The position numbers and the translations under genes are program-made. Source: Mycobacterium syngnathidarum (GTDB taxonomy: Bacteria; Actinomycetota; Actinomycetes; Mycobacteriales; Mycobacteriaceae). Taken from it: a stretch of 64,000 nucleotides of DNA. This document shows, one piece after another, positions 1 to 8,762 of this stretch; position 1 is the stretch's first letter; the number at the start of each line of letters is the position of its first letter. The stretch is taken from positions 43,725 through 107,724 of the forward strand of contig NZ_MLCL01000052.1 of assembly GCF_001942625.1 (NCBI RefSeq). Reading direction: 5' to 3'. Below the pieces are notes generated by a model. The model saw only the letters and a list, made by a program, of their open reading frames with translations. It did not search any database and was not told where the DNA came from.

Positions 1-34
1 TGAGAAAGCCGGTAACGAGGGTTTTCGGGGTCAC
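1..34 (-). CDS. Partial start of a gene divergent from mpa
   Basis: A GTG codon at 34-32 on the minus strand follows an AAAGGACA-like ribosome site and opens a frame that runs off the window edge. Only about eleven residues are visible (MTPKTLVTGFL), which could begin a hydrophobic signal peptide. In M. tuberculosis the gene divergent from mpa encodes a lipoprotein (lppK), so a secreted or lipoprotein product is possible, but too little is present to name it. The roughly 145 bases between this start and mpa should hold both promoters; I see no convincing consensus pair there. Confidence 0.35.
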   Translation of the reverse strand, partial: MTPKTLVTGFL

Positions 35-179
35 GACTGTCCTTTCGATCGGACCAACTGAACTTAGAGGCTAACAGTGGTGCTGGTGTGTCTCTTTCCT
101 AGAGCACACACAATGGCTGAATCGCCGGTAGCGTTGAAGTTGTTACTGCACCAACTTGCGGTGCGGGAGGGAGCGCAAT

Positions 180-2021
180 ATGAGTGAGTCAGAGCGTTCG
201 GAGGGCCATGCCGAGAGCTTCTCGGCCGGCTACTCACAGCCCATGTCCAGCGACGATGCCGCCGAGCTGGAATCGCTGCGCCGTGAGGCTGCGCTTCTGC
301 GTGAGCAACTGGAAAACGCGGTAGGGCCCCAGAGCGGGCTGCGCAGTGCCCGCGACGTCCACCAACTCGAGGCGCGGATCGACTCGCTCGCGTCGCGCAA
401 CGCCAAGCTCATGGACACCCTCAAGGAAGCCCGCCAGCAGCTGCTCGCCCTGCGCGAGGAGGTGGACCGGCTGGGTCAGCCGCCCAGCGGTTACGGCGTG
501 CTGCTCGGCACCCACGAGGACGAGACCGTCGACGTGTTCACCTCGGGCCGCAAGATGCGACTCACCTGCTCGCCGAACATCGAGACCGCCTCGCTCAAGC
601 AGGGGCAGACGGTCCGGCTCAACGAGGCGCTCACCGTGGTCGAGGCCGGCAATTACGAGGCGGTCGGTGAGATCAGCACGTTGCGGGAGATTCTGGCCGA
701 CGGCAACCGCGCCCTGGTGGTCGGTCATGCCGACGAGGAACGCATCGTCTGGCTGGCCGAGCCGCTGATCGTGGCCGAGGATCTGCCCGAGGCCGCCGAG
801 GTTGCGCTCGACGACAGCCGGCCGCGCAAACTGCGCCCCGGTGATTCGCTGCTGGTCGACACCAAGGCCGGATACGCCTTCGAGCGCATCCCGAAGGCCG
901 AGGTCGAGGATCTGGTGCTCGAAGAGGTGCCGGATGTCAGCTACAACGACATCGGCGGCCTGGGCCGGCAGATCGAACAGATCCGCGACGCCGTGGAGCT
1001 GCCGTTCTTGCACAAGGAGCTCTACCGCGAGTACTCGCTGCGTCCGCCCAAGGGCGTGCTGCTCTATGGCCCGCCCGGTTGCGGTAAGACGCTGATCGCC
1101 AAGGCCGTGGCGAACTCGCTGGCCAAGAAGATGGCCGAGGTCCGTGGCGATGACGCGCGCGAGGCCAAGAGCTACTTCCTCAACATCAAAGGCCCCGAGC
1201 TGCTGAACAAGTTCGTCGGTGAGACCGAGCGTCACATCCGGTTGATCTTCCAGCGCGCCCGCGAGAAGGCGTCCGAGGGTACCCCGGTGATCGTGTTCTT
1301 CGACGAGATGGACTCGATCTTCCGCACCCGCGGCACCGGCGTCAGCTCCGACGTCGAGACAACGGTTGTGCCGCAGCTGCTTTCGGAGATCGACGGTGTG
1401 GAAGGGCTGGAGAACGTCATCGTCATCGGCGCCTCCAACCGCGAGGACATGATCGACCCGGCGATCCTGCGGCCCGGCCGCCTGGATGTCAAGATCAAGA
1501 TCGAGCGGCCGGACGCCGAATCGGCGCAGGACATCTTCAGCAAGTACCTCACCGAGGCCCTGCCGGTGCACGCCGACGATCTCGCCGAGTTCGGCGGTGA
1601 CCGCGCGCTGACGATCAAGACGATGATCGAGAAGGTCGTGGACCGGATGTACGCCGAGATCGACGACAACCGGTTCCTGGAGGTCACCTACGCCAACGGT
1701 GACAAGGAAGTCATGTACTTCAAGGACTTCAACTCCGGGGCGATGATCCAGAACGTGGTCGACCGCGCGAAGAAGAACGCCATCAAGAGCGTCCTGGAGA
1801 CCGGTCAGCCCGGCCTGCGCATCCAGCACCTGCTGGATTCGATCGTCGACGAGTTCGCCGAGAACGAGGACCTGCCCAACACCACCAATCCCGATGACTG
1901 GGCGCGGATCTCGGGCAAGAAGGGCGAACGGATCGTCTACATCCGCACCCTGGTCACCGGCAAGAGTTCGTCGGCCAGTCGCGCGATTGACACCGAATCC
2001 AACCTGGGGCAGTACCTGTAG
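180..2021 (+). CDS. mpa: Proteasome-associated ATPase Mpa (ARC)
   Basis: Hexameric AAA+ unfoldase that captures Pup through an N-terminal coiled coil and threads pupylated proteins into the 20S proteasome. The product is 613 aa, close to the 609 aa of the M. tuberculosis protein. It shows a coiled-coil-rich start (about residues 20-85), an OB-fold interdomain region, Walker A GPPGCGKT (297-304), Walker B with FFDEMD (DE at 375-376), and the C-terminal QYL tail whose tyrosine docks into PrcBA. ATG 180 is chosen because GGGAGGGAG lies just before it; an in-frame codon at 156 lacks such a site. It reads toward the convergent membrane-protein gene that follows. Confidence 0.97.
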   Translation: MSESERSEGHAESFSAGYSQPMSSDDAAELESLRREAALLREQLENAVGPQSGLRSARDVHQLEARIDSLASRNAKLMDTLKEARQQLLALREEVDRLGQPPSGYGVLLGTHEDETVDVFTSGRKMRLTCSPNIETASLKQGQTVRLNEALTVVEAGNYEAVGEISTLREILADGNRALVVGHADEERIVWLAEPLIVAEDLPEAAEVALDDSRPRKLRPGDSLLVDTKAGYAFERIPKAEVEDLVLEEVPDVSYNDIGGLGRQIEQIRDAVELPFLHKELYREYSLRPPKGVLLYGPPGCGKTLIAKAVANSLAKKMAEVRGDDAREAKSYFLNIKGPELLNKFVGETERHIRLIFQRAREKASEGTPVIVFFDEMDSIFRTRGTGVSSDVETTVVPQLLSEIDGVEGLENVIVIGASNREDMIDPAILRPGRLDVKIKIERPDAESAQDIFSKYLTEALPVHADDLAEFGGDRALTIKTMIEKVVDRMYAEIDDNRFLEVTYANGDKEVMYFKDFNSGAMIQNVVDRAKKNAIKSVLETGQPGLRIQHLLDSIVDEFAENEDLPNTTNPDDWARISGKKGERIVYIRTLVTGKSSSASRAIDTESNLGQYL

Positions 2022-2051
2022 GCGGTGTCTCGGGCTACCCGCTTCGAGCCC

Positions 2052-3197
2052 TCAGGGTTGCGCCGTGTGGGTGCGGTACCGGTCGCGGGCCACGAGGGTC
2101 AGTCGTAGGTCGTCGAGCAGTGGGTCGAAGAACCGGTTCCGCTGCTCGACGTCCGAGACCGCCCTGGCGCTCAGGTACATGAACGTCAATGCGGCCAGGA
2201 ACATGGTGGTCTGGATCAGCGCCTGAGGAACCGGGAACGTCATTCCCAGCAGCTGGCCATCTGCGGACCCGTTGCGGGTCCAGGCGGCCAGCAGTTCGGG
2301 GCTGAGCACGATCAGGCCCAGCACGAAGAAGATCAGTGCCGTGACGATGGCGACGGTCAAGATCTGCACTATTTGCGAGAGTAAGAGCACGAACACCACG
2401 TTGAGTCGTTCCGGCTTCGACAGCCGTACCCGCCGCGGCCGATCGGCCATGTCGGCGAACGGTGTGCCGCTCAGACGCCCGTCGTCTTCGGGTTCTTTGG
2501 CATCGGGCCGAAGGATCGGCCGCACTCGCTCCAGCGTGCTGGAGCCCAGGAACACCGTGGCGACCGCGAAGAGGAACGCCAGCGCCAGCCAGAGGCGGGT
2601 CCGGCTCAACGTCGATGCCATCACCCACACGTAGGTGTTGAAGAACACCAACACCGTCAGCAGGACCACCGGCAGTGCCCGGACGAACAGGCTGCCCACC
2701 GACGCCAGGTTCGAGATCGTCACCTGGGCCGCGAAACTCAGTATCGATCCGATTCCTGTTGCAGTGCAAAGCAATACCGCCGCAATGACCAGCAATTCGA
2801 TGACGAGGTTGACGCCGCTACGGGCGGTCATCCCACCGTAGAACCCACTGGCCACGGTCAGCAGCACGGCCACCGTGGAGGCCGCACCGGCACTGCGTGA
2901 GGTCCCGAGCCGGGCGACCGTCCAGCCGATGATCGCGGCGATGGGCAACACCAGCAACAGCACCGCGAGCACAAACCACTCGGTGCGTGTGGGGCTGCCG
3001 TCGATGGCAATGGTGTGCTTGCCGGTCACCGCGACCACCAGCACCGAGCTCAACGTCACCCATGCGTAGGCGGCCAGGGCCGGCGCGGACCGGGCCCACA
3101 CCGACCGCACCAGCGCGCCGGGACGCAACACCGCGGGAAGCCCGTTGGCCAAGAACCACCGTTCGGCCTCGACGTGGTCGGCGAATTTTGACGTCAC
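2052..3197 (-). CDS. Integral membrane protein (Rv2113-like)
   Basis: Polytopic membrane protein of about 380 aa with roughly eight hydrophobic segments and a charged cytoplasmic loop near its middle (rich in D, E, R and K, around DAKEPEDDGRLSG). No catalytic motif is recognisable. Its place beside mpa and convergent to it matches the integral membrane protein Rv2113 of M. tuberculosis, so it is probably that orthologue, function unknown. The start is uncertain: GTG at 3197 gives a product beginning MTSKFADHVEAERWF, and a TTG at 3218 is also possible; neither has a good ribosome site. The M. tuberculosis neighbour Rv2114 is not seen here; the ectoine operon lies in that interval instead. Confidence 0.7.
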   Translation of the reverse strand: MTSKFADHVEAERWFLANGLPAVLRPGALVRSVWARSAPALAAYAWVTLSSVLVVAVTGKHTIAIDGSPTRTEWFVLAVLLLVLPIAAIIGWTVARLGTSRSAGAASTVAVLLTVASGFYGGMTARSGVNLVIELLVIAAVLLCTATGIGSILSFAAQVTISNLASVGSLFVRALPVVLLTVLVFFNTYVWVMASTLSRTRLWLALAFLFAVATVFLGSSTLERVRPILRPDAKEPEDDGRLSGTPFADMADRPRRVRLSKPERLNVVFVLLLSQIVQILTVAIVTALIFFVLGLIVLSPELLAAWTRNGSADGQLLGMTFPVPQALIQTTMFLAALTFMYLSARAVSDVEQRNRFFDPLLDDLRLTLVARDRYRTHTAQP

Positions 3198-3741
3198 CTC
3201 GAATACTGCACCAAGCAATCACTGCTTCGGCAAGCACTGGTGCCGAGAGCGGTGCAGTGTGTCGTGGGTCTCACTCTGCTGCTTACGGATCCCATGGTGT
3301 TGCCCGGACCACAGCGCGGAGACCGAAGAGAATGAGGTGACGGAAATGGCCATGTGCATTCCCGCGCGCTATCGGAAATGCGCCTGCCAGCGATTATTAA
3401 AACTTGATTGGAATTTCTGAGCGGCTCGGTGACTGGACATATCCCGGGCGCGCGCGGTTGGTTTTGCCGGCGCGATCGCCGGTGGTGACCCGAGGGGCCA
3501 GGTGCTGTGAGGGTGGTACACGCGCGCCAATGTAACGATCAGATAACAGCGCTAACAATTTTCTGAGATTGACGAATCGCGAAGTTAATGCAGGTCAAAG
3601 CGGGTGAATGTAGACGGAATATCGGTCCTGACGCGGTGTCGGCGCTTGATCCCGGCACTGCGGTGTGCTTACGTCGAGGGCACCGATGGCTTGAAACTGA
3701 CGATGATCGCTGAGAAGTTCGGTGGTGACTTTTAACTCGAT
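3198..3741. other. Intergenic region with ectA promoter region
   Basis: About 540 bases without a convincing gene. Short open frames inside it have poor codon use and no family resemblance. The part from about 3530 to 3600 is clearly more AT-rich than its surroundings and holds a GATAAC-type element (3538-3547) that recurs at the ectA-ectB junction. A hairpin CCGGCG-CGAT-CGCCGG lies at 3467-3482. A TTGACG at 3569-3574 has no good partner -10 box at normal spacing, so no promoter is assigned. Confidence 0.6.
3538..3547 (+). promoter_or_regulatory. Possible regulator half-site upstream of ectA (ATCAGATAAC)
   Basis: The sequence ATCAGATAAC is the reverse complement of GTTATCTGAT, which is ten bases of the perfect palindrome at 4292-4306 between ectA and ectB. 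An AT-rich 10-mer shared by the operon's upstream region and an internal junction suggests one binding protein acting at both places. It lies about 195 bases before the ectA start. Confidence 0.4.
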
Positions 3742-4287
3742 ATGCGTGTTTTAGAAAGCGTTCCGGGACGCCATTCCCGGGAAGAATTCCTGCGCGCCCC
3801 GCGGGGTACCGATGCGATTGGCATCCGTGACCTCGCCGAAGCGACCGGGGTGCTGGATGTGAATTCCACCTACGCCTATCTGTTGCTGGCAACAGATTTT
3901 GCTGCGTCGTCAATCGTGGCCGAGCGCGACGGTGAGCTGCACGGATTCATCACGGGCTACCACCCGCCGCCACGGCCGGACGTCCTGTTCGTCTGGCAGG
4001 TCGCCGTGGCCCCCTCGGCCCAGGGCGGGGGACTGGCCTCCACGATGCTCGACGCACTCGTGCACCGGGTCCGCACACAGCGCGACGGCCGCCCGATCAC
4101 CGTCGAGGCGACGGTGGCGCCAGGCAACGCAGCCTCACGCGCGTTCTTCGGGGCCTTCGCGCGCCGGCACGGTGTCCCGCTCGTCGAGGACCCGCACTTC
4201 GAGCGCAACCTCCTCGACGCCGACGGGGCGCACGAGGATGAGCCGATTCTGCGGATGGGGCCCATCACCACTCCGCTCTCGCGCTGA
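3742..4287 (+). CDS. ectA: L-2,4-diaminobutyrate acetyltransferase EctA
   Basis: First gene of the ectoine operon. The GNAT-fold enzyme acetylates the gamma-amino group of 2,4-diaminobutyrate using acetyl-CoA. The 181-aa protein carries the EctA-type opening (RDLAEATGVLDVNSTYAYLLL), the substrate-side motif HGFITGYHPPPRPDVLFVW and the acetyl-CoA-binding stretch AVAPSAQGGGLASTML. The enzyme order in the pathway is EctB, EctA, EctC, EctD although ectA is first here. The ATG has only a weak upstream purine run. A 47-base gap separates it from ectB, and that gap contains a palindrome, so ectB may have its own control. Confidence 0.93.
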   Translation: MRVLESVPGRHSREEFLRAPRGTDAIGIRDLAEATGVLDVNSTYAYLLLATDFAASSIVAERDGELHGFITGYHPPPRPDVLFVWQVAVAPSAQGGGLASTMLDALVHRVRTQRDGRPITVEATVAPGNAASRAFFGAFARRHGVPLVEDPHFERNLLDADGAHEDEPILRMGPITTPLSR

Positions 4288-4291
4288 AATC

Positions 4292-4306
4292 AGTTATCTG
4301 ATAACT
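4292..4306. promoter_or_regulatory. 15-bp perfect palindrome between ectA and ectB
   Basis: AGTTATC-T-GATAACT is a perfect inverted repeat with 7-bp arms and a one-base centre, starting five bases after the ectA stop codon. It ends 28 bases before the ectB start and 14 bases before its ribosome site. Its AT-rich content stands out in this high-GC region. It is too short and lacks a GC stem for an intrinsic terminator, so a dimeric regulator operator is the better reading. Confidence 0.5.
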
Positions 4307-4334
4307 AGTTTGATTCGATTGGAAGGATTATCCC

Positions 4335-5621
4335 TTGCTGCTCGCTACGACAGCTCCGTTGACCGAGTCTGACCTTCCCGACGTGTTCAGCTCGGTCGAG
4401 TCCGAGGTCCGCAGCTATTGCCGCAGCTGGCCCACCGTCATGAACCGTGCGGCCGGCTGCTGGGTGACCGATACGGCGGGCCGTACCTACATCGACTTCT
4501 TCGCCGGGGCGGGTGCGCTGAACTACGGCCACAACAACCCCGCGCTGAAGGAGCCGTTGCTCGAATACCTGGCCTCCGACGGGATCGTCCACTCGCTGGA
4601 CATGGCCACTGCGGCCAAGCAGAAGTTCCTGGAGACCTTCGAACAGCTGATCCTGCGCCCGCGCGGGCTGGACTACAAGGTCCAGTTCCCCGGCCCCACC
4701 GGCGCGAACTCGGTGGAATCGGCCCTCAAGCTGGCCCGCAAGGTGACCGGCCGCGAGTCGGTTATCAGCTTTACCAACGCATTTCACGGCATGACGCTGG
4801 GTGCGTTGTCCGTGACCGGCAACTCGATGAAGCGAGCCGGGGCGGGCATCCCGCTGGTGCACGCCACCCCGATGCCGTACGACAACTATTTCGGCGGGGT
4901 CACCGAGGACTTCCAGTGGTTCGAGCGCGTGCTCGACGATTCGGGCAGCGGGTTGAACCGGCCCGCCGCGGTGATCGTCGAAACCGTCCAGGGTGAGGGC
5001 GGTCTGAACGTCGCGCGGATCGAATGGCTGCGTGCACTGGCCGAGTTGTGCCGTAAACGCGACATCTTGCTGATCGTCGACGACGTCCAGATGGGGTGTG
5101 GCAGGACCGGGCCGTTCTTCAGCTTCGAGGCGGCCGGCATCGTGCCCGATATCGTCACGATATCGAAGTCGGTCAGCGGCTACGGCCTGCCGATGGCGCT
5201 TACGCTGTTCCGCCGCGACCTCGACGTGTGGACACCGGGGGAGCACAACGGAACCTTCCGTGGCCACAACCCGGCGTTCGTCACCGCCACTGCGGCGCTC
5301 GAGACGTACTGGCAGAACGACGAATTCAGTGCCGAGACGGTGGCGAAGTCTGAGCTGACGCGGGGCCGCCTCGACGAGATCGCGGCCGCTCACGACGGCG
5401 TGACCGCTCGTGGCCGCGGGTTGGCCCAGGGCCTCAAGTTCGACCAGACGGAACTGGCCGGGCAGGTGTGCCGGGCGGCGTTCGACCGTGGTGCCCTGAT
5501 GGAGACCAGCGGACCTTCCGACGAAGTGGTCAAACTGCTACCGCCGCTGACGGCTTCGTCCGCCGAGTTGTCCGAGGGGCTCGACATTCTTGCCGAGTCT
5601 GTCGCCGTCACGCTGGCCTGA
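4335..5621 (+). CDS. ectB: Diaminobutyrate-2-oxoglutarate aminotransferase EctB
   Basis: PLP-dependent class III aminotransferase that converts L-aspartate semialdehyde plus glutamate to 2,4-diaminobutyrate, the entry step to ectoine. At 428 aa it is of normal length. The PLP-binding lysine is K278 in TISKSVSG, preceded by the DDVQMGCGRTG loop; PGPTGANSVESALKLARK and the FRGHNPAFVTA substrate region are also present. The start is a TTG (4335) because GGAAGGA lies seven bases upstream (4321-4327) and no ATG or GTG fits. ectC follows after 13 bases. Confidence 0.95.
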   Translation: MLLATTAPLTESDLPDVFSSVESEVRSYCRSWPTVMNRAAGCWVTDTAGRTYIDFFAGAGALNYGHNNPALKEPLLEYLASDGIVHSLDMATAAKQKFLETFEQLILRPRGLDYKVQFPGPTGANSVESALKLARKVTGRESVISFTNAFHGMTLGALSVTGNSMKRAGAGIPLVHATPMPYDNYFGGVTEDFQWFERVLDDSGSGLNRPAAVIVETVQGEGGLNVARIEWLRALAELCRKRDILLIVDDVQMGCGRTGPFFSFEAAGIVPDIVTISKSVSGYGLPMALTLFRRDLDVWTPGEHNGTFRGHNPAFVTATAALETYWQNDEFSAETVAKSELTRGRLDEIAAAHDGVTARGRGLAQGLKFDQTELAGQVCRAAFDRGALMETSGPSDEVVKLLPPLTASSAELSEGLDILAESVAVTLA

Positions 5622-5634
5622 GGGAGGCATTGAC

Positions 5635-6027
5635 ATGATTGTTCGCACCACTGCCGAGATCACCGGGACCGACCGTGATGTGGCCGATGCCACCTGGCGC
5701 TCCAAGCGCATCATCCTGGCCGGCGACGGCGTCGGTTTCTCGTTCCACGAGACCACCATCGAGGCCGGTTCGGTCAACGAGTTCCACTACCAGCACCACG
5801 TCGAGGCGGTGTGGGTGATCGAGGGCACCGGCACGCTGACCGATCTGGAGACGGGGCAGCAGTATCCGCTGGCCGACGGAACCATGTATCTGCTCAACAA
5901 CCACGACCGCCACCGCGTCACGTGCGATGAACAGCTCCGGATGTTGTGTGTCTTCAACCCGCCGGTTACCGGGCGGGAGGTGCATGACGAGAACGGCGTT
6001 TACCCGGCGCCGCAGTCGGTCGCATGA
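5635..6027 (+). CDS. ectC: Ectoine synthase EctC
   Basis: Small cupin enzyme (130 aa) that cyclises N-gamma-acetyl-2,4-diaminobutyrate to ectoine with loss of water. The cupin core is visible in EFHYQHHVEAVWVIEGTGTL and NNHDRHRVTCDE, with metal-binding acidic and histidine residues in the expected order. ATG 5635 follows AGGGAGG at 5621-5627, which overlaps the ectB stop codon. Its own stop overlaps the ectD start by four bases (ATGA at 6024-6027), so ectC and ectD are translationally coupled. Confidence 0.95.
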   Translation: MIVRTTAEITGTDRDVADATWRSKRIILAGDGVGFSFHETTIEAGSVNEFHYQHHVEAVWVIEGTGTLTDLETGQQYPLADGTMYLLNNHDRHRVTCDEQLRMLCVFNPPVTGREVHDENGVYPAPQSVA

Positions 6028-6944
6028 CGGCACAGCAGGACACCGAACTATCGGTGATGAGTGCAGTGACCGAGGATCGGTACCCGACGCGGCTGGAGCA
6101 TGCGATCGAGCCGATACCGCGCCACGAGCCGGTGGTGTGGGGCAGCGTGGCCGATGGCCCGCTGAGTCAGCCCCATCTCGACGGCTTCTCCGAGTACGGC
6201 TATCTCGTTGCGCCCGAGACGGTATCGGATGATTGGCTGCCGCCGCTGCGGCACGAACTCGACCGGATCGCAGCGGATCTCGACACTGATGATCCGCGGG
6301 TGATCCGTGAGCCCGGCGGCGGCACGATCCGGTCCATCTTCGAACCGCATCTGTTGAGCGACCTGGTGGCCAAGGTGGTCCGGCTGGACACGGTATTGCC
6401 GGTCGCGCGTCAGTTGCTCGGCGGTGATGTGTACATCCACCAGGCGCGGATCAACCTCATGCCGGGGTTCACCGGGACCGGGTTCTACTGGCATTCGGAC
6501 TTCGAGACCTGGCATGCCGAGGACGGAATGCCGGCGATCCGTGCCGTCTCGTGCTCGATCGCGCTTACCGAGAACTATCCGTACAACGGGTCGCTGATGG
6601 TGATCCCGGGGTCGCATCGCACGTTCTATCCGTGCGTCGGTGCCACGCCTGAGGACAATCACGACACCTCTCTGGTGGCGCAGAACATCGGCGTGCCGGA
6701 TGAGACGACCCTGACCAAGGCCGTCGACGAGCACGACATCCACCAGTTCACCGGCCCGCCCGGAACCGCACTGTGGTTCGACGCGAATCTGCTGCACGGC
6801 TCGGGGTCCAACATCACACCCCTGCCGAGGTCGAATGTCTTCCTGGTGTTCAACTCGGTGGACAACGCGCTGACCGAGCCGTTCGCCGCCCCGAAGCCTC
6901 GGCCGGAATACCTGGCGGCTCGGAGTACAGACGCCGTCACCTAG
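6024..6944 (+). CDS. ectD: Ectoine 5-hydroxylase EctD
   Basis: Non-haem Fe(II)/2-oxoglutarate dioxygenase (306 aa) that converts ectoine to 5-hydroxyectoine. The iron-binding H-x-D is in FYWHSDFETWHAEDGMP and the distal histidine in LLHGSGSNITP; the GSLMVIPGSHR strand is typical of the PhyH/EctD fold. It is the last gene of ectABCD. The coupled ATG 6024 is used, though an internal ATG at 6057 would also give a full catalytic domain. dop starts ten bases later, with its own -10 box overlapping the 3' end of this gene. Confidence 0.93.
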   Translation: MTAQQDTELSVMSAVTEDRYPTRLEHAIEPIPRHEPVVWGSVADGPLSQPHLDGFSEYGYLVAPETVSDDWLPPLRHELDRIAADLDTDDPRVIREPGGGTIRSIFEPHLLSDLVAKVVRLDTVLPVARQLLGGDVYIHQARINLMPGFTGTGFYWHSDFETWHAEDGMPAIRAVSCSIALTENYPYNGSLMVIPGSHRTFYPCVGATPEDNHDTSLVAQNIGVPDETTLTKAVDEHDIHQFTGPPGTALWFDANLLHGSGSNITPLPRSNVFLVFNSVDNALTEPFAAPKPRPEYLAARSTDAVT

Positions 6945-6947
6945 GCT
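6942..6947 (+). promoter_or_regulatory. -10 box (TAGGCT) for leaderless dop
   Basis: TAGGCT lies six bases before the dop ATG, the spacing expected if transcription starts at or next to the A of the start codon. No Shine-Dalgarno sequence precedes dop. It separates dop expression from the ectoine operon upstream. Confidence 0.5.
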
Positions 6948-6953
6948 GGCCCC

Positions 6954-8462
6954 ATGCAACGGATTATCGGAACAGAGGTCGAATACGGCATCTCATCGCC
7001 GTCCGATCCGACCGCCAATCCGATCCTGACCTCGACTCAGGCGGTGCTGGCATATGCGGCGGCCGCCGGCATCCAGCGCGGCAAGCGCACCCGGTGGGAC
7101 TACGAGGTCGAAAGCCCGCTGCGCGACGCCCGCGGCTTCGACTTGTCGCGGGCGTCCGGACCGGCCCCGATCGTCGATGCCGACGAGGTGGGCGCGGCCA
7201 ACATGATCCTCACCAACGGTGCCCGGTTGTATGTGGACCATGCGCACCCGGAGTACTCGGCACCCGAGTGCACCGATCCGATGGATGCGGTCATCTGGGA
7301 CAAGGCCGGTGAGCGGGTGATGGAGGCCGCGGCTCGCCACGTCGCAAGCGTGCCCGGCGCGGTCAAACTGCAGTTGTACAAGAACAACGTGGACGGCAAG
7401 GGAGCCTCCTACGGGTCGCACGAGAACTACCTGATGAGCCGGCAGACGCCGTTCTCCGCGGTGATCGCCGGGTTCACGCCGTTCCTGGTGTCCCGGCAGG
7501 TGGTGACCGGCTCGGGCCGCGTCGGCATCGGACCCTCCGGCGACGACCCCGGCTTCCAGTTGTCCCAGCGGGCCGACTACATCGAGGTCGAGGTCGGCCT
7601 GGAGACCACGCTCAAACGCGGCATCATCAACACCCGTGACGAGCCACATGCCGATGCTGACAAGTACCGGCGGCTGCACGTCATCATCGGTGATGCCAAC
7701 CTGGCGGAGACGTCGACCTATCTCAAGGTGGGCACCAGCTCGCTGGTGCTCGACCTGATCGAAGAGGGCCCGCAGTTCGGGCTCGATCTGTCCGATCTGG
7801 CGCTGGCCCGTCCGGTGCACGCGGTGCACGTGATCAGCCGCGATCCGTCGCTGCGCGCGACGGTGGCGCTGGCCGACGGTCGCGAGATGACCGCCCTGGC
7901 GCTGCAGCGGGTGTACCTGGAGCGGGTGGCCAAACTGGTCGACATCAAGGACGCGGATCCGCGGGCCTCGCATGTCGTCGAGACCTGGGCACACGTGCTC
8001 GACCTGCTCGAACGCGATCCGATGGAATGTGCCGAGATTCTGGACTGGCCGGCCAAGCTGCGGTTGCTGGAGGGGTTCCGCCAGCGCGAGAACTTGGGCT
8101 GGCAGGCGCCGCGGCTGCACTTGGTCGATCTGCAGTACTCCGACGTGCGGCTGGACAAGGGCCTGTACAACCGGCTGGTCGCGCGAGGTTCGATGAAGCG
8201 CCTGGTCACCGAACAGCAGGTGATCGACGCGGTGGACAATCCGCCGACCGACACCCGCGCGTACTTCCGGGGCGAATGCCTGCGCCGGTTCGGTTCGGAC
8301 ATCGCCGCGGCCAGCTGGGACTCGGTGATCTTCGACCTCGGCGGCGATTCGCTCGTTCGGATTCCGACGCTGGAGCCACTGCGTGGCAGCAAGGCGCACG
8401 TCGGCGCCCTGCTGGACTCGGTGGACAGCGCCGCCGAACTCGTCGAGCAACTCACGAACTGA
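6954..8462 (+). CDS. dop: Pup deamidase/depupylase Dop
   Basis: Carboxylate-amine-ligase-fold enzyme (502 aa) that deamidates the C-terminal Gln of Pup to Glu and removes Pup from substrates. It keeps the catalytic aspartate D95 in [10 protein letters not shown] and the glutamate-rich ATP/Mg site starting IIGTEVEYG. It carries the Dop-specific insertion (about residues 40-80) that PafA lacks. pup follows after about 105 bases. It is a paralogue of PafA at 13899-15257, with shared blocks such as [10 protein letters not shown] and [12 protein letters not shown]. Confidence 0.97.
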   Translation: MQRIIGTEVEYGISSPSDPTANPILTSTQAVLAYAAAAGIQRGKRTRWDYEVESPLRDARGFDLSRASGPAPIVDADEVGAANMILTNGARLYVDHAHPEYSAPECTDPMDAVIWDKAGERVMEAAARHVASVPGAVKLQLYKNNVDGKGASYGSHENYLMSRQTPFSAVIAGFTPFLVSRQVVTGSGRVGIGPSGDDPGFQLSQRADYIEVEVGLETTLKRGIINTRDEPHADADKYRRLHVIIGDANLAETSTYLKVGTSSLVLDLIEEGPQFGLDLSDLALARPVHAVHVISRDPSLRATVALADGREMTALALQRVYLERVAKLVDIKDADPRASHVVETWAHVLDLLERDPMECAEILDWPAKLRLLEGFRQRENLGWQAPRLHLVDLQYSDVRLDKGLYNRLVARGSMKRLVTEQQVIDAVDNPPTDTRAYFRGECLRRFGSDIAAASWDSVIFDLGGDSLVRIPTLEPLRGSKAHVGALLDSVDSAAELVEQLTN

Positions 8463-8508
8463 CCATTTCCGGCGGTGAGCTATCCCGGGCAATCCGGGTG
8501 CCGACCGG

Positions 8509-8514
8509 TACTGT
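8509..8514 (+). promoter_or_regulatory. Possible -10 box (TACTGT) before pup
   Basis: TACTGT in the dop-pup gap fits the mycobacterial TANNNT consensus and would give a leader of about 48 bases ending in the AGGAGG ribosome site of pup. The -35 region is poor, so this may be only an internal boost of the dop transcript. Confidence 0.3.
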
Positions 8515-8567
8515 GGAAGGACCGGTTGGGCGGTTAGCCCTACCGATGACAATTGCAGGAGGCAGCG

Positions 8568-8762
8568 ATGGCTCAAGAGCAGACCAAGCGTGGCGGTGGC
8601 GGCGGCGAGGACGACGACCTCCCGGGTGCATCGGCCGCCGGCCAGGAGCGTCGCGAGAAGCTGGCCGAGGAGACTGACGATCTGCTCGATGAGATCGACG
8701 ACGTGCTGGAAGAGAACGCAGAAGACTTCGTGCGCGCATACGTTCAAAAGGGCGGCCAGTGA
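8568..8762 (+). CDS. pup: Prokaryotic ubiquitin-like protein Pup
   Basis: 64-aa intrinsically disordered modifier that is ligated to lysines of target proteins. It ends in GGQ, so the terminal Gln must be deamidated by Dop before PafA can use it. The charged helix-forming middle ([20 protein letters not shown]) is the part that binds the Mpa coiled coil. ATG 8568 is chosen because AGGAGG lies at 8557-8562. The stop overlaps the GTG of prcB (GTGA at 8759-8762), indicating coupled translation. Confidence 0.98.
   Translation: MAQEQTKRGGGGGEDDDLPGASAAGQERREKLAEETDDLLDEIDDVLEENAEDFVRAYVQKGGQ

Noticed and set aside
84..111. Imperfect GTGTG...CACAC inverted repeat upstream of mpa
   Set aside because: Arms are interrupted and short, and it is not clearly placed relative to a promoter.
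234..1829. Long open frame of 531 codons on the minus strand within mpa
   Set aside because: It is antisense to a well-conserved gene. Such mirror frames are common in high-GC DNA and the product shows no family motif.
2031..2051. GGGCT-N10-AGCCC hairpin between mpa and the convergent gene
   Set aside because: A five-base stem with a ten-base loop is too weak to call a terminator.
3145..3420. 91-codon plus-strand frame upstream of ectA
   Set aside because: Cysteine- and tryptophan-rich text without family resemblance or ribosome site, overlapping the start of the Rv2113-like gene.
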